Source of the DNA: Lentinus brumalis
Taxonomy: Eukaryota; Basidiomycota; Agaricomycetes; Polyporales; Polyporaceae
Assembly (NCBI GenBank): GCA_001792895.1
Contig: MARA01000008.1
Coordinates: 186,001 to 250,000 of the forward strand
DNA length: 64,000 nucleotides
Reading direction: 5' to 3'
Position numbers and translations under genes: made by a program. Below the pieces are notes generated by a model, which was not told the DNA's origin, searched no databases, and saw only the letters and a program-made list of their open reading frames with translations. Positions within the stretch are counted from its first letter, which is position 1, and every line of letters starts with the position of its first letter. Below are positions 57,519-64,000 of the stretch, piece after piece.

Positions 57519-58115
57519 GTCTAGCGCAACGTGTCAGAGGCTGGGCGGTCGTGAAGAGTGTGTCGTGAGGGTCGGACGCGGGGGGTCGTGAGGGTCGGGC
57601 GGACGGAAGAGAACAAGGACGATTAGACGCTTTTGGGCAGTCTTTTCTGGGCGGCAAGCGAGAGCCCGGGGGCGGGAGAGCGAGCGGGATGCTGGCGACG
57701 ACGAGGGCGACGCTGTTCGTGTTGTCAGCCCGCTCGAAAGACGAAAATTGGCAATGGATGGACGCGGCGGAAGATAACGAGCGTCGGATGATGCTGAGTC
57801 CGCCCTCGTGGGCTGCGCGCCACCTCCCCAAGCGGAGTCCGTCGGGCTTTCAACGCCTCCCCGGGTCCTCCCCTCGCAGACATCGGCTGATTCCTGGCAT
57901 GTATTGCAGTCGTATTCAAATGCAGCAGATTACATCGCGTGGTACATGTACGACGGGAGAAGCAGGAAGCGTGTGCGGGTATAGCGAATGAATGTGGAAA
58001 AAGTGCGTGTTCTACAGAGTTCAGTCGGTGTACAGTTAATGGCACACAGAGTATCCAACAGAAGAGGTATGGGTCCGTGACTGGTGGCGAATGTGCAAAG
58101 AAAGTGCGAGGGGGC
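57519..58115. other. PP1 promoter region and 3' flank of the PH gene
   Basis: CT-rich stretches on the minus strand just upstream of 57518 are consistent with PP1 initiation. No gene is supported. Confidence 0.45.
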
Positions 58116-60887
58116 TCATGAGGCAGTCGCCCCGGCAGGATCAACACGACGTGCACGCCGCCGACGCCGCCTGAGAAAATGAGACGATTCAGCAACACGG
58201 TCCCGCAACACGCTACAGCCAATCACTGCACTCACCTAGGGAATATCGGACCCCTCGGCATCGGACGTTCGTCGAGATCAAGGGCAACGTTCGTCCCCAT
58301 CTGGATGCCCTGCATTCGCCACGCCGGCGTGAGCAACATACCCATGACGCCACCGATGTCCACGCACCTCTATCCAATCAATCACCGCAGCGACGTCCTT
58401 CGCCTGTAGCAAGAACTGCTCGCCCTCCATCCTCACCCGAATGACGTTCCTCCGCTTGTGGTAGTCGCTAGCCAAACCACTCTCCGCGTGCTGCAACGAG
58501 TACTGGCGGATGAGGTCTTTCGGATCAGGAGTGTAGGAGTCCTCCTTCAGCTTGTCCTTGTCCTTCTCCGCGCCAGCGTGCTCCCGCCTGCTGCTGTGGT
58601 GTGTAAGGAGACGACTGCGCGAAAACCGGGATCCGCTTTCCGAGGACGCAGACGATGAGGCGGAGGTAGGTGATGGACCAGTGAAAGAGGTGGGCGAGGT
58701 AGACGTAGTGGAGTGTGAGACGGTAGAGGGCGCGTTGGACAGCCTTGACGAGCCGAGCGTGTCCATAGAATGTCGCGAGGTCGCACTCGAAGACTGACGA
58801 GCACTCTCAGAGCGCGAGTCCATGCTAAGCCGCGTCCTCGAGCTGTTGGCGCTGTCCGTCCTCAAGCGGTCCACGCTCTTCGACCGTTCCTTCCGCAATA
58901 TTCTCGACGCGAGCCCAAGCTTCGACTTCGTCGGCGCCGGTGACGGGGAGGGCTCCCGCCTACCGGGTCTGTCAGGCGCCGGCTGAGTCGGCGTGTCTTG
59001 ACATGCAGGAGACTCCTCCAGAATCTTCGGTATCCGCTCGTCCGTGGACTCCCTCTGCCGCTCCCGTAACGCGCTCACCCGGACTCCGGTCGACGTGACC
59101 GCTGTGATGCTCACAGAAGTGCGATCGCCCACACCCACTCGGTTCTCCCACCACTGTTCAATCGCACCAACCCCGGACGCGGGAGGTGGGCTCTTGTACA
59201 CGCGGAACGCGGTGCCCTCGAGCACACAGTACACCCGTCGCCACTTGCGGTCCTTGGACTGCACGCCCGGCTGGCTGAACTCCATCTTCCTCGGCATGAC
59301 CCCACTGAGGTAGATAGAGTTCGAATATGGAGGCAACTGTTCGCGACCTTCCTCTTCCAGTGGCTGAGACAGCGGCGGGCCGCGTCTCCGGAAGAGTGGA
59401 TCGGGATACGGTGGCGGATCGGAAGAGGGCTCGTAGACAGGAAGTGAGCAGCGGCGCCTGAGCATGGGCGACGTGATGACGTCGTCCGGAGACTCTGCGG
59501 TTGGTACAGGCTCTTCCGCTCCCGCAGCGGGAGCTTGTCCGTCCAGACCAAGTGTCTGAGCCTTCATGGGCGCAGTCCTGGCAAGCTTCGGGGAGAAAAC
59601 CTTGCCCTTGTCTTTCCGCGTCATGGCACTGAGATCCACCATACTCTTGGAGGCTTGGTGGTACAATCCGGGACGCGGGGAAGCAGGAGTGGCGGGCATC
59701 GGCACCAAGCGCGGCTGAGGCACACCGTCGATTGCCCGCGCCTTGCCGTTGGGGCGGTAATCGTTGGGGCGTGGGGTGCGCAATGGCGAGAATGCGGGTT
59801 CCGGGGACTTAGAACTGAAGTAGTCGACAGGTGAGACCGCCGGTGGGTGTGGTGTGCGCGGGGTACTGGAAGTAAGACCGGCGTCTCCAAAGGAGACGCT
59901 GAAGCCTGAGACATCCACCTGAGGGAGGCGGGACGGACCTGCAATACAAGACGTAGGCGGAGGAGAAGCCTCATCGTCCTCATCACCGCTTTCCTCCGAA
60001 CCCGCATCATGTCCATGCCCGTCCGCATTGTCGTCACCGTCTTCCTCGTCCTCTTCTTCCTCGAGGCTGGCATTCTCGTGGTCGGCATCTTGATCCGCGT
60101 CACTAGGACCCTGCATCGGAAGTGCAGGAATACTGCGGAGCGGAGCCGTCGGCCGGGCGGGTCGCGCAGGCTGAGCCGGAGTCGGCGGTGGGAGGGTGGG
60201 AAGGTTCAAAAGAGGCATCGGAGGCTGTCGGGCGACCAAGGATGGGGTGAGCCGAGCACTTCCTCCTGCCGCATACTGAGCCATCAATGGCGGGGGAAGC
60301 GTCGCCAGACGGGGCGCGATGGCCCGACGGGCCCGACCGTCCATCGTCGCTGATTGCGCTGTATTGCCGTTAGGGACCTCAGAACCGGAGCTTGCAGGAG
60401 AAGGGAGCGTCTGGGCGCGTGTGTGCATAGAACGCGGGCTGGACGCGTCTATGACCGTAGCAAATGGGGCAGAAGTATTGATGTTTGGTAGGCCGTCGAT
60501 CGCGCGGGGAGGCGCAGTCAAGGGAGTGTCGGTGAATTGCGACGAGTTCCGAAGGTTGGATGGACTTCGAAGTGATACATGACTCGGGGAATCCTCACCG
60601 GAGTCTCCGCTGTGGTCGAACGAGTGGTGGTGAGCCCGCACCTCGACTTTGGCGAGCGCCTTGGAGCCGAGGTCCATGGACCGAGCAGATCTCGCGTAGG
60701 CCGTGTCTCCGGAGGCCCTGCTTTCGCTCTTGCGGCGAATATTGCGGAAGGTGGACACTTTCTTCAAGAACTGACTCGTCCGCACCTGTGAGCCGTCGAT
60801 GAGATACCCCGGGCGTGAACTGCAGCGGAAACTTACGAGCAGTTGCGGCCGCCCCTCCTTCGTGGCCGTTGTGTACGTTGTAGACAT
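58116..60887 (-). CDS. PH-domain protein with long disordered regions (865 aa)
   Basis: Exons: 60887-60837, 60785-58368, 58309-58236, 58170-58116; phases agree. An N-terminal Ser/Pro-rich half includes an acidic run ([21 protein letters not shown]). The PH domain starts near [20 protein letters not shown] and [22 protein letters not shown]. It is split by a roughly 200-residue Ser/Arg-rich insert and resumes at [20 protein letters not shown] and AVIDWIEGIQ. The tail is a basic run [10 protein letters not shown]. This plan matches the basidiomycete PH proteins related to yeast Skg3/Caf120. It is likely membrane/phosphoinositide-associated, possibly in cell-wall or polarity signalling; that is inference. 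Confidence 0.85.
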
Positions 60888-62408
60888 GCAGTTGTCGAGG
60901 CGTTGGGTCCGTCCTGCAAGCGGTGGTAGACGACAAGCAAGACGGCGGAGACACAGAAAACAGAAGGGAAATGGGGCTGGGTGGAGGAAAGACCAGGCTT
61001 GCCATTGGTTCAGCCGCGCAGTCTATATTAAGCGACATTGTCGGGAGCTACGACGGAGTTTGGATCAGGGTCGCCCCGCCACCAGCTGCCTGAGAACATC
61101 AGACTCCGCACAACTCCGTCCTACGGCAGCGGGCGGCAACATAGCTCGTCCATAGATAGATCATGACAGCGACGATGACGTTGTGAGTCATGCCTCGATC
61201 TGCGCAGACTTTCACGCCTCGACGTCCGTCGCGTGCGTGTCTGTGTCCTCAAAGTCTGGACATCGCAGTCCCCGGAAGGTCAGACTCCTCGCGCATCGAG
61301 ACCGACATTGACAACCTCGATACCTTCAGTGTTCAGTACCGCGTGCCGTGGCACCCCGGCGGCACCAAGGGAGCTGCTTTGAGTCAAAGAAAGTCAGCTG
61401 GCGGACTAAGTTCAAGTGCACCCACTTGCCGGTCGCGCTTGGTGAGCACTGCGCACGGCAGGCCAGGAGCAGGGCTCACCCGTCATAGTCGTTTCCGACT
61501 CACCCGAGACAAGCCCCATGTTATCACGCCGCGCAGGGCGTTACCCAACGGTCGGTACTCGAGTCCCCATGACTCGAGCGCCGTCTGTCCAGGCAGATGA
61601 ACAACAGAGGTATGTACTTGCGGGAGTAGCGGGAAGCAAAAGCTAGTGCGCATCCTTCTATGTCCTGGAACCCCGCAGTCCTTTGCTGGGCCTTATGTGA
61701 TTACGATTGCTATGCTTTGACTTTTCAGGCGAACTCCTGGTGGTAAAGGACATTCACGCAGCCACTGTCCACATCATGAGAAGCCCGCGGCTAGTACACC
61801 AGCGGACGCCTCTTCGAAGTCAGTATGATCACTATCTCGATCTCTCGGCAGAAGCCGCTGGTCCATAGCCGGGATCGGCCGAGCGGGGCGGCTCATCTAC
61901 TTCTAGGTGTGTAGCAGCTTCCACACGCTCTCATGAGTCCAGGATGATCCAGTATGACCGCCAGGATGTCGCCCGACATCATCGCCAATCGGGCCAAGGT
62001 TATCGACGGCCTGGTTTTGAACGGTCAATTTCGACTTCGACTGTGCTGGATTGAAGCGCTCGTGCGGAGGCCGCTTCAACAGGACCGGGACGAGCTGCAA
62101 AACTGGGCGACGAACACAACCGCCGGCCTCGTTTCGAACTCGTCTGCCATCGGGTGGGCTGGATCGAAAGCCGCCGTCCCGTCCCGCCTGTCCCTCATAC
62201 TATGCATGTGCGTAATTGACGGACACTGGCTGTTTTACGAATAACGCGGCCCGACGTCGTATCCTGCGATGCGCGTCGGCTATTACCTCATTTGTGAGGG
62301 GAAGAGGCGTATATAAGGGCATCATCATACGCTGCCCAGTCCACCCCGCTCAACATCACACACACCATACCGCACCAAACAAGCTCCACCACCACCACCC
62401 GCGCAATT
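60888..62408. other. intergenic region upstream of the HAD gene
   Basis: Mostly unremarkable. A TATATAAG at 62310-62317 lies 92 bp before the HAD start codon. Frames at 61190-61600 and 61954-62244 have no recognisable features. Confidence 0.45.
62310..62317 (+). promoter_or_regulatory. TATA box of the HAD phosphatase gene
   Basis: TATATAAG lies 92 bp upstream of the start codon at 62409, followed by CA-rich leader sequence. Confidence 0.65.
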
Positions 62409-63202
62409 ATGATCATGAGCAAGGTCGGACCGTTCGAGACTATCTTCTTCGCCGACGCCGTCCTCTTCGACATGGTGAGCACACAAGTTCCGTCCCCTTG
62501 CTTTCCAAGTTCTGCATGCTGATGGGATCTCAAAGGACGGAACGCTGACCGACTCCATCTCCGCCGTCGAGGCCGCGTGGGGCCTCGCTCTCCTCAGCAT
62601 TCAGGACAACGTCATGGTCGAGGATACAGTCGATGGTGATGCCGACGAGAACTGGCGGTCCACCCGCACGCAGGCGCAGTTCGACGCCTGGCAGTTCGAG
62701 GCGTGCGCCATCGACCGCGCCGTCCGCGTTCTTCCTGGTGTGAAGAAGCTCATGGACTCTCTTCCCGAGGGACGCTGCGCCGTCGCCACCTCCGGCGCCA
62801 AGACTTATGGTACGTCGCTTTCAACCGAAATACTATAGAGCCTTCGAGGCTGACTGTGTCGTTTCTCCAGCCCACGGCTGCATGACCCGCGTCGGCATCA
62901 CCCCTCCTCCCGTCACCATCACCGCCGACGACAAGCGTCTCAAAGCGGGCAAGCCCGCCCCCGACCCCTTCTTCCTCGCAGCGAAAGAGCTCGGCTTCGC
63001 CGCGCACCGCTGCGTCGTCTTCGAGGACTCGCCCTCGGGCATCAAGGCCGGCGTGGCCTCTGGCGCAATCGTCATCGCGCTATGCACGAGCCACGAGCGG
63101 TCGAAGATCGCGAAGTGCGGCGCGCACTTCGTTCTCGACACCATGGAGAGCGTGAAGGTCGAGGTGGAGAATGGTCGTCTGAGGTTCATTGTACATCAGT
63201 GA
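62409..63202 (+). CDS. HAD-family phosphatase of the glycerol-3-phosphatase/DOG type (223 aa)
   Basis: Exons: 62409-62474, 62536-62809, 62871-63202; introns of 61 bp, phases agree. HAD motifs are complete: DMDGTLTDS (nucleophile Asp, created at the first splice junction), VATSGAKTY, GKPAPDPFFLAAKELG and VFEDSPSGIKAG. The family (yeast Gpp1/Dog1 relatives) removes phosphate from glycerol-3-phosphate or 2-deoxyglucose-6-phosphate. Between motif I and LPGVKKLMDSLPEGR only about 60 residues remain, where relatives have a larger helical cap domain with an ATHGKR-like stretch. Here that segment is replaced by MVEDTVDGDADENWRSTRTQ-type sequence. Substrate choice may therefore differ. The gene looks otherwise intact. 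Confidence 0.88.
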
Positions 63203-63440
63203 TAGTGAAACGGTCTGCAGTGGGACTCGAGCCTCGGAGCGTGGTGCGTCCCGGAGGCGTGATACTTACCTTGAGCGCTGTAGCAATGAATGAGCTGCTG
63301 CCACCTCGAGTGTGGCCGCGCTTCCAACATCGTCTCGTCGCAGAAGGGAGCTGGGGGCCCGTCGCATTTTTCAAGTCATTCACCTTTCCAACACTTCCAA
63401 CACACACAGGTTTGGAGGCTCACAGCTGAGCTACTAATTA
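63203..63440. other. 3' flank of the HAD gene
   Basis: No gene is seen. The 3' UTR is presumably here. Confidence 0.4.
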
Positions 63441-64000
63441 GAGTATGCAATTGGATTCCAACGCTATTTTAATACACGTGGAGATCACTTTAAATATGGG
63501 GAGGGACACGGATTGTCCGATGCTTAGGCGCGTCTTGGCAGACTGACCATTTCCTCGATGTCCGGAGGTCATCCTCGGCAACATTTGACTTCGCCGCGAG
63601 AAGGGGCAGAATAGGAAGGGGAAGTCAGATGCACGGACTTGCATATCTTGAGTCGCAGCATCGAGGACATCGCGAGAACGACAAATAAGACGGTAAGAAG
63701 CCGCTGTTAGACATCGCCTTGACAGACGTGAAGAGGAAGGGAAGGCGAAGTCGAGCAGGAAGTTCAACGATGTGGGCGAAGCAGATGATGGGACAGGCGT
63801 ACGCGCTGCGCATTTCTCGCGGCGGGTGGTCGGGGGAGCGGGACGATGTGGAGAGTCATAGCCACTATCGGTTTCATGAGGGATATGGGATGTATGTGGT
63901 AAGATTCGTGAGCGCGATGACGGCCAGATCGACCGTGCGCAAGGAGGGGTCGAAGGAGTATGGGATGTATGAGGAGATCGTAAGCACGACCACGGTCAGT
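63440..64000 (-). repeat. dispersed repeat, copy 2 (inverted, runs off the window)
   Basis: Read on the minus strand it contains, in the same order as 28990-29710, CCACATACATCCCATA (63899 down), GTGGCTATGACT, TGCAAGTCCGTGCATC (63643 down) and CACGTGTATTAAAATAGC (63480 down). An internal CATACATCCCATA-type repeat is also present, as in copy 1. The copies differ by large indels. The element continues beyond the window. Confidence 0.65.

Noticed and set aside
63769..64000. A plus-strand frame open to the window edge (MWAKQMMGQAYALRISRGG...)
   Set aside because: It lies within the dispersed repeat copy and includes its internal repeat; no splice or domain support.

Overview
The window is nuclear DNA of a filamentous basidiomycete, probably an Agaricomycete. 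The genes are GC-rich and cut by many introns of about 48-70 bp with GTGAGT/GTGCGT-type donors. Recognisable genes include PP1, Dhh1, Sec62, Sdh5/SDHAF2 and mL59, alongside families common in mushrooms: DUF7918, HNH_2-like, F-box and Crinkler-like NTPases. I see no bacterial operons, CRISPR arrays or phage genes. Exon coordinates come from reading frames and GT-AG sites by eye. In most genes the exon phases sum to an uninterrupted frame, which supports the models.

Layout. 243-7064: a complete DNA transposon with 35-bp perfect terminal inverted repeats and an 8-bp target duplication. It carries one intact 11-exon gene of 1,816 codons that joins a Ulp1-type cysteine protease, a BED-like zinc finger and a P-element/THAP9-like DD(D)E transposase. 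This is the most striking object in the window. 7715-15487 (minus): a very large gene of about 2,360 aa, tentatively UNC80-like. 18027-24237 (minus): an intact, very young Ty3/Gypsy chromovirus-type retrotransposon (270-bp LTRs with one mismatch, 5-bp target duplication, one 1,746-aa Gag-Pol with chromodomain). 24.2-30.2 kb: gene-poor DNA with a minisatellite, inverted repeats and a dispersed repeat whose second copy lies inverted at the right edge of the window (63.4-64.0 kb).

30.3-42.4 kb (all minus): DUF7918 protein, GT32 glycosyltransferase, Dhh1 RNA helicase, an HNH-type protein with a suspicious active-site change, and an uncharacterised Ser-rich protein. 42.4-47.1 kb: no gene recognised. 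47.1-49.2 kb: divergent mL59 (minus) and SEC62 (plus) sharing a 302-bp promoter region. 49.6-50.9 kb: F-box gene with an apparent frameshift. 51.1-51.7 kb: SDHAF2. 52.0-54.1 kb: Crinkler/RHS-like NTPase-nuclease, with a truncated inverted copy of its 3' end just downstream. 56.1-57.5 kb: PP1 catalytic subunit. 58.1-60.9 kb: PH-domain protein. 62.4-63.2 kb: HAD phosphatase with a shortened cap.

The housekeeping genes act in separate processes: mRNA decay, protein translocation, mitochondrial translation, complex II assembly and dephosphorylation. There is no gene cluster in the biosynthetic sense. The accessory content consists of the two mobile elements, the NTPase/relic pair and the dispersed repeats.
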